From Nanobdellota archaeon (GTDB lineage: Archaea; Nanobdellota; Nanobdellia; Pacearchaeales; UBA12030), in the NCBI GenBank assembly GCA_022572525.1, contig JACZVS010000001.1, positions 1-29,562 on the forward strand: a stretch of 29,562 nucleotides of DNA. Reading direction: 5' to 3'. Under the pieces are notes generated by a model that had not been told where the DNA came from, did no database searches, and saw nothing but the letters and a program-made list of their open reading frames with translations. A program made the position numbers and the translations under genes. Below are positions 21,900-28,975 of the stretch, one piece after another; positions within the stretch are counted from its first letter, which is position 1; the number at the start of each line of letters is the position of its first letter.

Positions 21900-22520
21900 T
21901 CACTTCCCTTTAGCCTGTCCGATAACGTAAACTCCCAAATTATTGTCTCTTCTGATTTCTCCAAGAATCATTTCAACCCTTTTTTCTATCCCCCCTTCTC
22001 CGTCTGAAATTAAAGGAATAGAAGTTATCTCGAGTCCCTGTTTTTCATAAACTTCATAAATCTTTTTATGAATTATTTTACCTTTTTCTTCATCTTCTGC
22101 TCTTTGATCGTCTTGTTGATATGGAACTTGTTCCAAGAAGAAAACTTTATTGTAGTTTGCTGATTGTATTGCAGGTTGAACTATATGGGATATGTCTATT
22201 CCTCCAAGCTCCGCATAAGCAATCTGATCGATATTTGATCTGTCTAATATGTGGATACCTGATGGAGTTCTTTTTTCCGCTTTCTTTTCTAGTGCAAGCT
22301 GTCTGCCTATAACAAGAAATTGGAATTCTTCAAGACCATTCCAGGGAAGTATTCCTTGATATTCTCTATCTCTTTCCTCTCTTCTTTGTTCATCTTCAAT
22401 TATGTGTCTTGCAGCTTCTGGGACAACCGTATAACCTTCATCTCCTAGTCTCTTAACAAGAGTGGTCTTTCCAGAACATGGTCCTCCTGTTAGTATATAC
22501 TTTCGAATTTCTTCCATCAT
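21900..22520 (-). CDS. P-loop ATPase/kinase of the AAA_28 (NadR-like) type
   Basis: About 206 residues from the MM pair at 22520/22517; the frame stays open upstream but those residues look non-coding. Walker A is GGPCSGKTTL (12-21). VVPEAARHIIEDEQRR is the block that follows it in AAA_28/NadR-kinase-like proteins. HILDRSNIDQIAYAEL carries the Asp of the Walker B-like strand, and VFFLEQVPYQQDDQRAEDEE resembles the lid region with Arg residues. It should bind ATP and phosphorylate a small molecule, or act as an ATPase switch; the substrate is unknown. It heads the minus-strand group and is divergent from the winged-helix regulator at 22643. Confidence 0.82.
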   Translation of the reverse strand: MMEEIRKYILTGGPCSGKTTLVKRLGDEGYTVVPEAARHIIEDEQRREERDREYQGILPWNGLEEFQFLVIGRQLALEKKAEKRTPSGIHILDRSNIDQIAYAELGGIDISHIVQPAIQSANYNKVFFLEQVPYQQDDQRAEDEEKGKIIHKKIYEVYEKQGLEITSIPLISDGEGGIEKRVEMILGEIRRDNNLGVYVIGQAKGK

Positions 22521-22532
22521 TCCGATAATATT

Positions 22533-22587
22533 ATAGAGTTGTATTTTAGTTATAGACTTCTTACCATAAAATGTACATAGAGTTGTA
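22533..22587 (+). promoter_or_regulatory. Direct repeat in the kinase/regulator divergent promoter
   Basis: ATAGAGTTGTA occurs at 22533-22543 and again at 22577-22587, each followed by a T-rich run (TTTTAG and CTTTTTAG). The 44-bp spacing is close to four DNA turns. It sits between the two divergent starts, where a dimeric winged-helix protein could bind. Confidence 0.5.
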
Positions 22588-22642
22588 CTTTTTAGAAAGA
22601 TTTTTAAGGTTTTAAGGCCATAAATTATGGGGGTAAGGGAGA

Positions 22643-23509
22643 ATGTTTGATGATACAGTAAAAAGGGCAATTCTTGATGCTGTTAGAAAACAGCCAAGAA
22701 GTGTAGATGAGCTTGCAAGCATTATTGGGAAAAACTGGCGAACAGCAGATAGGTATGTTCAAAGAATTGTAGAAAATGAAGGGAGTATTGCAATAAGAAC
22801 CTTTAGAGAGGGAACAAGGGGAGCACTTAAGATAATATATTGGACTCCTCCAGAAAGCATTCATTCAAGTGAATTCCAAGAAAGACTTTTCAAGCGGATT
22901 GAAATGGGTAAGAAAAAAGATGATTTCAGTCCTTCAGAAATTTATCAATATGTTGATAATAAAAAAAAGAAAGCTGAAATTCTAACTCAAAAATATATTA
23001 ATTCAAACAAGAATTATGAAAATTTCAAACAAGAGTTATTGAAAGCAAAATCAGAGGTTTTCTTCTATTCAGGAAACCTTTCTTTAGTAAACAGTGGAAA
23101 TGAAAAAGAAAATATAGGTGACATTATAGAGAAACTTGCGAAAAGGGGGGTGAAAATCAGAATACTTACAAGGGTCGAACTCCCTGGAATTGAAAATGTT
23201 AAACGTATTTTGGAAATAAACAACAAATTTGGAAAAAAGATGACGGATATAAGACATTGTTTCCATCCTCTCCGAACTACAATAGTTGATGATAGAGTTG
23301 TAATACTAAAAGAAGAGAGAAAACCAGAAGAGTACGGGAAGGGAGAATTAGGGAATTTAAATGAAAAAATTACAATTCTTTACCGCATCTATGACAAAGA
23401 ATGGATAGAATGGCTAAAGAAAACTTTTTGGGTTTTGTTCAGATCTTCTATTAGTGCAGAAAAAAGAATTGAAGATATCGACAGAATGAAGTTATACAAG
23501 GTAAGATAG
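22643..23509 (+). CDS. Winged-helix regulator with PLD/TrmB-like C-terminal domain
   Basis: A 288-residue protein. Residues 1-65 form a winged helix: VKRAILDAVRKQPRSVDELA, then the recognition helix NWRTADRYVQRIVENEG and the wing. A linker with a Lys-rich helix (about 90-130) leads to a C-terminal domain (about 135-288) with EVFFYSGN, KRGVKIRILTRVE and CFHPLRTTIVDDRVVIL. That arrangement is like the phospholipase-D-like sensor half of TrmB-type regulators. The HxK catalytic signature is not present (HPLR instead), so it is probably a ligand sensor. The start at 22643 follows GGGGGTAAGGGAG. It diverges from the kinase gene and may control both through the direct repeats. Confidence 0.8.
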   Translation: MFDDTVKRAILDAVRKQPRSVDELASIIGKNWRTADRYVQRIVENEGSIAIRTFREGTRGALKIIYWTPPESIHSSEFQERLFKRIEMGKKKDDFSPSEIYQYVDNKKKKAEILTQKYINSNKNYENFKQELLKAKSEVFFYSGNLSLVNSGNEKENIGDIIEKLAKRGVKIRILTRVELPGIENVKRILEINNKFGKKMTDIRHCFHPLRTTIVDDRVVILKEERKPEEYGKGELGNLNEKITILYRIYDKEWIEWLKKTFWVLFRSSISAEKRIEDIDRMKLYKVR

Positions 23510-23550
23510 AATTCTTTCTTAAAATCTAAGATTCAGGTAAGAGAAAACTT

Positions 23551-23558
23551 TTTATAAT
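23551..23558 (+). promoter_or_regulatory. TATA box of the 23588 gene
   Basis: TTTATAAT is 37 bp before the ATG at 23588. The small protein therefore has its own promoter in the 78-bp gap after the regulator gene. Confidence 0.5.
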
Positions 23559-23587
23559 TAATCTTCCTTCAAAAATAAGAAAAGAGG

Positions 23588-23842
23588 ATGTCATATGTAG
23601 ACTTAAGGCCTTACAAGCCTAAGGCAAAGAAAGAAGAGGAAGTTTCAAGTGTAGCGAGTGTAGGAAGCACAACTACTGGAGACTTTCTTGCAAACCTTGC
23701 AGAAGCTGGAAAGCAAGAGCAAAGTGTAGTATCAAATAAAGACGAGGTAATTGAAATTCTTAATCTTTTAAATGAGAAGCTTAGTTCTGTGGAAGAGAAG
23801 CTTTTCAGAATAGAAAGAAAGCTTGAAAACAATAAGTATTAA
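23588..23842 (+). CDS. Small coiled-coil protein
   Basis: An 84-residue protein. The N-terminal half (MSYVDLRPYKPKAKKEEE, then Ser/Thr/Gly-rich) looks disordered. The C-terminal 35 residues (EVIEILNLLNEKLSSVEEKL and onward) form a clear leucine-heptad coiled coil, probably a dimer or partner-binding helix. No known family is recognised. AAGAGG just before the ATG is a plausible ribosome-binding site. The next gene starts 36 bp later with an A+T-rich gap that could hold another promoter. Confidence 0.68.
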   Translation: MSYVDLRPYKPKAKKEEEVSSVASVGSTTTGDFLANLAEAGKQEQSVVSNKDEVIEILNLLNEKLSSVEEKLFRIERKLENNKY

Positions 23843-23878
23843 TTTAAAATATTTAAATCCAAGTTCTTTTGAATTTTA

Positions 23879-24904
23879 ATGAGAAAGAAGAGGAAGAAGA
23901 GGGAAAGACTTATCTTAATAATACTAATTCTACTACTCTTAATTTTTTCTCCACCAGCACTTGCTTTATGGAAGAGTTTTGCATTTCTTGGAAACATATT
24001 TCTTCAGGAAGAGTATAAACCTCTAAAAAGTATTGAAATTCAAAAAATTGAAGTTAGTTATAAGAGTGGAGAGAGAGACTTCATCGCAGACATCTATCTT
24101 CCAAATAAAGAGTCCAAAAAGGCGGTAGTAATTTATGTGCCGCTTGCAAGAGGAACAAGGGGTGATCCTACTCTAATAAATTTAGCGGAGACTTTCGCCA
24201 AGCTTAACGTACTGGCTTTTGTACCATTTGAAAAAGAAAAAATAATTGGTTTAATAGATGAAGAAGACATAGAAGATGCAGTTTCAGCATTTCTCTTCCT
24301 ACAAAATTTCACGGATGCAGAGAAAATAGGTTTTTTTGGAATAAGTTATGGCGTAGGCCCAGTAATAGCAGCATCAGCAGATGAAAGAATAAAAGATGAT
24401 GTAGCTTTCATATTTTCTTTGGGAGGCTACTATGACTTAAAGAACTTAATTGAATTTGCCTTTACAGGCAGATTTGAGTATGGGGGAATAAAAGAGAAGT
24501 TTGAGCCAGACTCTTACACAAAAGAAGTTCTGCAAACAAGCTTAACTGAATTAACAGAATTCGTAGCAGAAGAAGAAACTTTTGAAGAATTTTTTGCAGA
24601 ACTGCCAGCAGAGGTTAAAGAAAAAATAGAAAGGCTTTCGCCAAAAAATTATGTAAACAAGTTAAATCCAGACACAAAGATCTTTATCATTCATTCACCA
24701 ACAGACACTTTAGTTCCATATACAGAAAGTTTAAGGCTTTATGATTCTCTTTCAGAAGAGCAGAAGAAGCAAACAAAAATCGGAATCATGGACACTTTTG
24801 GGCATGCTGTTCCTCAAAAACTCACACTCCAAACCCTCTTTTCTACCTACATCCCAAACTTAGGAAAATTCCTACCTATAATATACAGCTTTATGCTAAT
24901 TTAA
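23879..24904 (+). CDS. Membrane-anchored or exported alpha/beta hydrolase
   Basis: A 341-residue protein. An extremely basic start (MRKKRKKRER) precedes a Leu/Ile-rich helix (11-30) and PPALA, which could be a signal peptidase site or part of an anchor. The alpha/beta hydrolase core follows: nucleophile elbow GISYG (Ser about 155), the acid in HSPTDTLVPYTESL (Asp about 275), and the His in TFGHAVP (about 309). The triad is complete. There is a cap-like acidic insertion (EFVAEEETFEEFFAELPAEV). It resembles prokaryotic dienelactone hydrolase/peptidase-like enzymes; the substrate is unknown but should be outside the cytoplasm. Its stop overlaps the convergent gene by 4 bp. Confidence 0.84.
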   Translation: MRKKRKKRERLILIILILLLLIFSPPALALWKSFAFLGNIFLQEEYKPLKSIEIQKIEVSYKSGERDFIADIYLPNKESKKAVVIYVPLARGTRGDPTLINLAETFAKLNVLAFVPFEKEKIIGLIDEEDIEDAVSAFLFLQNFTDAEKIGFFGISYGVGPVIAASADERIKDDVAFIFSLGGYYDLKNLIEFAFTGRFEYGGIKEKFEPDSYTKEVLQTSLTELTEFVAEEETFEEFFAELPAEVKEKIERLSPKNYVNKLNPDTKIFIIHSPTDTLVPYTESLRLYDSLSEEQKKQTKIGIMDTFGHAVPQKLTLQTLFSTYIPNLGKFLPIIYSFMLI

Positions 24905-25137
24905 TCTAAGATTTTGAGTTCTTTAAGTATGTTTAAATTCGCCCATGCCCAAATTATGGCCTCGAAGCCGAGGATTAGTTTACCCCCTTTCATAAAATGC
25001 CTGCAATCTGAAATGTATGCATTAATATTTCCCAAGTAGCTTTTATTCTTTTCTGTCTCCTTGACTTTCGGCATCTCTTTCTCTATTCGAGAAAGCCATT
25101 TCTCTGTTTCTGCCTTGAGTTGGGTTTCTGTTGTCAT
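24901..25137 (-). CDS. DUF357-like small protein
   Basis: A 78-residue helical protein. The C-terminal half, NINAYISDCRHFMKGGKLILGFEAIIWAWANLN split over two helices, resembles the archaeal DUF357 family (a Y..D..YF..GD...A....A....D pattern), which is conserved in archaea but has no established function. ATG 25137 is used; a TTG at 25146 is in frame but less likely. It is convergent with the hydrolase and divergent from lspA, whose ATG is 46 bp away. Confidence 0.72.
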   Translation of the reverse strand: MTTETQLKAETEKWLSRIEKEMPKVKETEKNKSYLGNINAYISDCRHFMKGGKLILGFEAIIWAWANLNILKELKILD

Positions 25138-25183
25138 GCTGAGCAAACAAAACTTTTATTTAATAAATTTTCCTCTTGAAAAG

Positions 25184-25591
25184 ATGAAAAATAAAAGTTT
25201 TGCCTACTTTCTCTTACTAGGAATCCTAGTCTTAATCATTGACAGAATAACAAAGCTTCTTGCATTGCAAGGCCAACACGTTAAGAATTATGGCTTGCTT
25301 TTTGGTCTTTTCAGCAATCTAGAATTGAGATGGATTTTTGTTGTAATTATTGTCGCTGTCCTGATTTTCTTCATCTATGTTCTAAGCTTAAAAGAAGTTA
25401 GAAAGAGCAGCTTGCTTCAGCTTGGTCTTTTTTTAATGATAGCCGGATTGCTAGGCAATCTTATTGACAGAATTTTTTATGGATTTATTATTGACTTTGT
25501 AAAACTCTCAGTCATATCTACATTCAATGTCTCTGATATTAGCATAACAATTGGAGCCCTTCTTGTAGTATTTTACTTAGTAAAAAGATAA
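25184..25591 (+). CDS. lspA: Lipoprotein signal peptidase (signal peptidase II)
   Basis: A 135-residue, four-helix membrane aspartyl protease that cuts lipoprotein precursors just before the lipidated Cys. Family signatures appear in order: DRITKLLA (D..TK), NYGLLFGLF (N-x-G-x-x-FG), GNLIDRIFYGFIIDFV with the first catalytic Asp, and FNVSDISITIG with the second. All catalytic positions are intact. It is somewhat shorter than bacterial LspA (about 150-165), mainly in the loop after helix 1. The ATG at 25184 gives a basic start before helix 1. Classical archaeal genomes lack this enzyme. The Lgt-like gene follows 30 bp downstream. Confidence 0.92.
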   Translation: MKNKSFAYFLLLGILVLIIDRITKLLALQGQHVKNYGLLFGLFSNLELRWIFVVIIVAVLIFFIYVLSLKEVRKSSLLQLGLFLMIAGLLGNLIDRIFYGFIIDFVKLSVISTFNVSDISITIGALLVVFYLVKR

Positions 25592-25592
25592 G

Positions 25593-25602
25593 ATTTTAAA
25601 TG
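25593..25602 (+). promoter_or_regulatory. TATA box of the lgt-like gene
   Basis: ATTTTAAATG starts 2 bp after the lspA stop and ends 20 bp before the ATG at 25622, giving a leaderless or near-leaderless mRNA. The two lipoprotein genes may thus be transcribed separately as well as together. Confidence 0.5.
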
Positions 25603-25621
25603 CCCTTTCTTTCCTTCATAA

Positions 25622-26347
25622 ATGCCATACCCATATCCAGTACTATTTCAAATAGGGCCTTTTAGCGTATTCACTTTCGGAATTTTCATGATTATTGCTT
25701 TCCTGCTTGCTTTATGGGTTGCTCTAAAGAGAAAAGGAGAAATAGAGGAGGATCATATCTATAATGTTTCTATTATTTCTATAATTGCCGGAATTATTGG
25801 AGCGAGAATCGCTTTCATTATTTTCAATCCACAATATTTCCAAACATTTTATGACTTTATAGCAATATGGCAAGGAGGAATGAGTTTCTTTGGTGGTTTC
25901 TTTTTGGCCTTAATTGCGATTTACTTTTACACTAAGAAGAAAAAGTTAAGCTATACCGAAATCTTAGATATCTTCGCTCCTGGATTTGCACTAGGAATTG
26001 CGATCACAAGAATCGGAGGATTTATCTCGGGAGCTAATCCTGGACTGCCAACTGAATTACCATGGGCGGTCTTTGGAGCTCACCCCGCTGCCCTGTATCA
26101 TGCTTTCGCCAACTTTTTAATTTTCTTTATCTTAATTTGGGCAGGTAAATCTAAGTTTAAAGAAAAATTCGCTCCAAGTTATCTATTCATAACTTTCTTA
26201 TTGTTTTACGGAATTGAAAGATTTATCAATGATTTCTTTAGATTATACGATTCTACCGCGACAATCATAGCCGCCAGAGCTGTTCCTATCCTATTGATAT
26301 TATTTTCATTAATTCTACTTAAAAAATTACGAAAAAAGAATTCATAA
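25622..26347 (+). CDS. lgt: Prolipoprotein diacylglyceryl transferase family protein (divergent Lgt)
   Basis: A 241-residue protein with about seven membrane helices. Lgt transfers a diacylglyceryl group from phosphatidylglycerol to the lipobox Cys. Family blocks are clear: PVLFQIGPFSVFTFGIF at the N-terminus, WQGGMSFFGGF (bacterial GGLxFHGG), TRIGGFISGANPGLPTELPW (bacterial GRIGNFxNGELxG...PW), HPAALYHA (HPTQLYE) and GIERFINDFFR. Relative to E. coli, the Arg143 and Gly154 equivalents and the late FFR Arg are kept, but His103 is Phe, Asn146 is Gly and Glu151 is Ala. So it is a genuine family member whose active site has been remodelled. It follows lspA by 30 bp. Confidence 0.88.
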   Translation: MPYPYPVLFQIGPFSVFTFGIFMIIAFLLALWVALKRKGEIEEDHIYNVSIISIIAGIIGARIAFIIFNPQYFQTFYDFIAIWQGGMSFFGGFFLALIAIYFYTKKKKLSYTEILDIFAPGFALGIAITRIGGFISGANPGLPTELPWAVFGAHPAALYHAFANFLIFFILIWAGKSKFKEKFAPSYLFITFLLFYGIERFINDFFRLYDSTATIIAARAVPILLILFSLILLKKLRKKNS

Positions 26348-26350
26348 GAA

Positions 26351-26830
26351 TTATCTATTTTCTCTTATAAAAGTAACTACTCCTTCCCCAATATATTCAT
26401 CCTGGTTCTCCTCTGCCATTGAATTAGTCCTAATGTAAAACTCTCCCCACAATTTCATGGAATCGCCTTCTACGTCTTCATTATACACTTGAATTAACTC
26501 CACATATATAATATCTTCTTCTGTTGTAGGAATTGTCACCCCATTAGGAGAATATCCCCTTTCTATAAATTTATCAAAACCAACATATTCTTCTGGAAGA
26601 TTGATTGGGTCTTTTGTTCCAACTAATGCCAAATAACCTGTGAGTGCTATAATTCCTAGTGATCCAAGAGCGGTAAGGAGTCCATCCCACCTTGTAGTTC
26701 TTTTAATACCTTTCATTCCTTGCACTAGAAGTGTCCCTTCTAGGTTTGTATTACCATTTTCACTTCTCATTTTAAGTGTTCTAAGTTCCTTACTTAGCCC
26801 CTTTATTACCACTAATCGGTGATTTATCAT
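26351..26830 (-). CDS. Uncharacterised single-helix membrane protein
   Basis: A 159-residue protein I do not recognise. The first 48 residues are basic (MINHRLVVIKGLSKELRTLK) and probably cytoplasmic. One membrane helix at about 50-69 (LLTALGSLGIIALTGYLALV) follows, then an acidic extracellular part of about 90 residues with beta character (EEDIIYVELIQVYNEDVEGD, MKLWGEFYI). No lipobox Cys and no catalytic motif. It is convergent with the lgt-like gene (3-bp gap). ATG 26830 is preceded by AAATTTATAT, so it is probably a leaderless or very short-leader transcript. Confidence 0.65.
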   Translation of the reverse strand: MINHRLVVIKGLSKELRTLKMRSENGNTNLEGTLLVQGMKGIKRTTRWDGLLTALGSLGIIALTGYLALVGTKDPINLPEEYVGFDKFIERGYSPNGVTIPTTEEDIIYVELIQVYNEDVEGDSMKLWGEFYIRTNSMAEENQDEYIGEGVVTFIRENR

Positions 26831-26902
26831 ATATAAATTTTTCCTTTATTCCCCTTTCTGAACTTTACTAATATTTAAAAGATATTTTCTACTTGAGTTT
26901 TG

Positions 26903-28579
26903 ATGTTAAAAGGACTAATATTGAAACATTCATTAAAGAACGCTGTTAGTTACGGTGGAAAAGCTAGTGAAGGAGCAGTTCTTGGCAGGGTTCTAGCTGA
27001 AAATCCCAATCTTCGGAGCAAAGTAGATGAAGTTAGGAAGGAAGTAAGTAAGATTTGCAGTACAGTAAACAGAATGTCTCTAACAGAGCAAGAGGCCAAA
27101 CTTCTTTCAATTGCTCCAGAACTTCTGACAGAAAATAAAGCCGAAGTTAGAGTCGCTCTTCCAGATATTCCGGATGCAGAAAAGGGAAATGTGGTGATGA
27201 GATTTGAACCATCTCCTTCTGGAGCATTACATCTTGGACATGCTATTACTTTCTTACTTAATGCCGAGTACTGTAAAAAGTATAACGGCAAACTTTTACT
27301 GAGAATTGCTGATACTAATCCAATAGAGATTTATGAACCTGCCTACAAATTAATAGAAGAAGAGGCAAGATGGCTCACAAATTACCCTTTCTCAACAAAG
27401 AATCAGTCTGATAGCCTTAAGAACTATTACAAATATGCAGAGCAATTAATCATGAATGGAAAGGCATATGTTTGTTTATGCTCTCAGCAAAGTTTCAAAA
27501 AACTAATAGAAAGGAGAAAGGCATGTCCTCACAGAAGTTTATCTGTAACTCAGCAACTTAAAGCCTGGCAGAAGATGCATGAAAAAAAAGGCTACAAAGA
27601 GGGTAAGGCAGTTCTCAGAATTAAGACTGATCTGAAAGCAAAAAATCCTGCTCTTAGGGAGTGGCCTGCTTTCAGAATTGTTGATGCGAAACATCCAAAA
27701 CATGGAAGCAAATATAGGGTATGGCCTTTGATGAACTTTTCTGTTGCAATTGATGATCATTTGCAGGGAATGACTCATGTGATCAGAGGAAAGGATCATG
27801 TTGTGAATACTGAAAGACAGATATTCATTTATGAATACATGAAATGGAAGAAGCCGCATTACATTCATATTGGCAGAGTTAACTTTTCAAATATGAAGCT
27901 GAGTGCAACTCAAACAAGAGAGGCCATTAAAAGAAGAAAGTATTCTGGTTGGGATGATATCAGACTGCCTTTCATTGCTGCCTTAAGGAAAAGAGGAATT
28001 CAAGCAGAGGCATTTGCTAGATATGCAATAGAAATAGGCCCAAGTAAGGTAGACAAGACTCTAAAGATCGAGGAGTTCATGCAAAAAATATATGACAAAA
28101 ATAGAAAGATTATTGATTCCAAAGCAGAAAGATACTTTTTCATACAGCAACCTACAAAAATTAAAATCGAAGGAGCTCCAAAGTTAGATGCGAAACTTCC
28201 ACTACATCCAGAAAAGAATAAGGGTTATCGTACTCTGAAAACTTCTGATACCTTTTATCTTGATAAAGGGGACATGAAGCAGATTAAAGGCGGCAAAGTT
28301 TACAGGCTAATGCACCTATTTAATTTTGTGAAAGAGAAAGGGAAGCTGAAATTTCATTCAAAAGAGTTAAGGCCGGAGTTAAAGGCAAAGTTGATTCATT
28401 GGCTTCCAGCTGATGCGAGACAAACAGCTAGAGTTACGGTAAAGATGCCTGATGGGAAATCTTTGAAAGGAATTGCAGAATCTGTTGCTGTAAGAGTGAA
28501 GACAGGAGAAGTTATCCAGTTTGAGAGGTTCGGTTTTGTTTGTAGGCAGAAGGATGGTTTCTGGTTTGGACACCGCTAG
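26903..28579 (+). CDS. gltX: Glutamyl-tRNA synthetase, archaeal type
   Basis: A 558-residue class I synthetase. The N-terminal helical extension of about 85 residues is typical of archaeal/eukaryotic GluRS. FEPSPSGALHLGHAITF (HLGH 110-113) is the HIGH motif, and LRIADTNP, WPLMNFSVAIDDHLQGMTHVIRGKDH-type blocks and KLSAT near 332 (KMSKS equivalent) follow. GWDDIRLPFIAALRKRGI leads into the beta-barrel anticodon-binding region. CLC and ACPH near 190-215 could be a zinc site. In archaea this enzyme usually also charges tRNA-Gln with Glu for later amidation. ATG 26903 lies about 25 bp after ATATTTAAAAGAT, suggesting a short or absent leader. Confidence 0.95.
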   Translation: MLKGLILKHSLKNAVSYGGKASEGAVLGRVLAENPNLRSKVDEVRKEVSKICSTVNRMSLTEQEAKLLSIAPELLTENKAEVRVALPDIPDAEKGNVVMRFEPSPSGALHLGHAITFLLNAEYCKKYNGKLLLRIADTNPIEIYEPAYKLIEEEARWLTNYPFSTKNQSDSLKNYYKYAEQLIMNGKAYVCLCSQQSFKKLIERRKACPHRSLSVTQQLKAWQKMHEKKGYKEGKAVLRIKTDLKAKNPALREWPAFRIVDAKHPKHGSKYRVWPLMNFSVAIDDHLQGMTHVIRGKDHVVNTERQIFIYEYMKWKKPHYIHIGRVNFSNMKLSATQTREAIKRRKYSGWDDIRLPFIAALRKRGIQAEAFARYAIEIGPSKVDKTLKIEEFMQKIYDKNRKIIDSKAERYFFIQQPTKIKIEGAPKLDAKLPLHPEKNKGYRTLKTSDTFYLDKGDMKQIKGGKVYRLMHLFNFVKEKGKLKFHSKELRPELKAKLIHWLPADARQTARVTVKMPDGKSLKGIAESVAVRVKTGEVIQFERFGFVCRQKDGFWFGHR

Positions 28580-28605
28580 GTTTAAAAAATTAACTATCGT
28601 TAATT
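28579..28605 (+). promoter_or_regulatory. TATA box and operator-like inverted repeat of the HTH-sufB operon
   Basis: GGTTTAAAAAA (28579-28589) is the TATA box, directly after the gltX stop. It overlaps a perfect 7-bp inverted repeat with a 4-bp spacer, AATTAAC-TATC-GTTAATT (28588-28605). The expected transcription start is near 28608, right at the ATG 28610. A protein bound to the repeat would block polymerase or TFB, so this is a good candidate for autoregulation by the HTH protein. Confidence 0.6.
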
Positions 28606-28609
28606 CTGC

Positions 28610-28975
28610 ATGAAGCAGCTATTGTATCCTCAAGAGATTGAAGTCTTTTACTTAATTCCTGCAATCAGAAAGGCGGTTGCAGTTCAGCTGAAGAGGCAGG
28701 GCAAGGACCAGAAAGAGATTGCAGAGTTACTTGGCATAACTGGAGCAGCTGTTTCTCAATACATGAGTAAGAAGAGAGCTTCTGAGATTAAATTTGATGA
28801 TGCAATCTTAGCTGAAATAGAAAAATCTGTAGACAAGATCAAAGAGCCAATGGATTCTGTTCGAGAAACTCAAAGAATATTGAACTTAATCAGACAAAGC
28901 AAACTCATATGCCAATATCATAGAAAATTTACGAAAGGAATTCCAAAAAATTATTGTGCATGTTTTAAGAAATGA
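28610..28975 (+). CDS. HTH transcriptional regulator of the COG2522 kind, possible Fe-S sensor
   Basis: A 121-residue protein. The pattern YPQEIEVFYLIPAIRKAVAV then GKDQKEIAELLGITGAAVSQ and YMSKKRASE is the XRE-type HTH of the archaeal COG2522 family. The C-terminal helix leads to ICQYHRKF and NYCACF: three Cys (one plus a C-x-C) and a His that could hold an Fe-S cluster. Members of this family have been suspected to contain an Fe-S cluster. Its stop overlaps the sufB ATG (ATGA), so it is co-translated with the Fe-S assembly gene. A role as a repressor reporting cellular Fe-S status is a reasoned inference, supported by the inverted repeat just ahead of its start. Confidence 0.87.
   Translation: MKQLLYPQEIEVFYLIPAIRKAVAVQLKRQGKDQKEIAELLGITGAAVSQYMSKKRASEIKFDDAILAEIEKSVDKIKEPMDSVRETQRILNLIRQSKLICQYHRKFTKGIPKNYCACFKK

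Noticed and set aside
21900..22670. Longer kinase starting near 22670
   Set aside because: The extra 50 residues are encoded by the A+T-rich divergent promoter region and overlap the start of the regulator gene. They do not resemble a leader or domain, so the MM start at 22520 is used.
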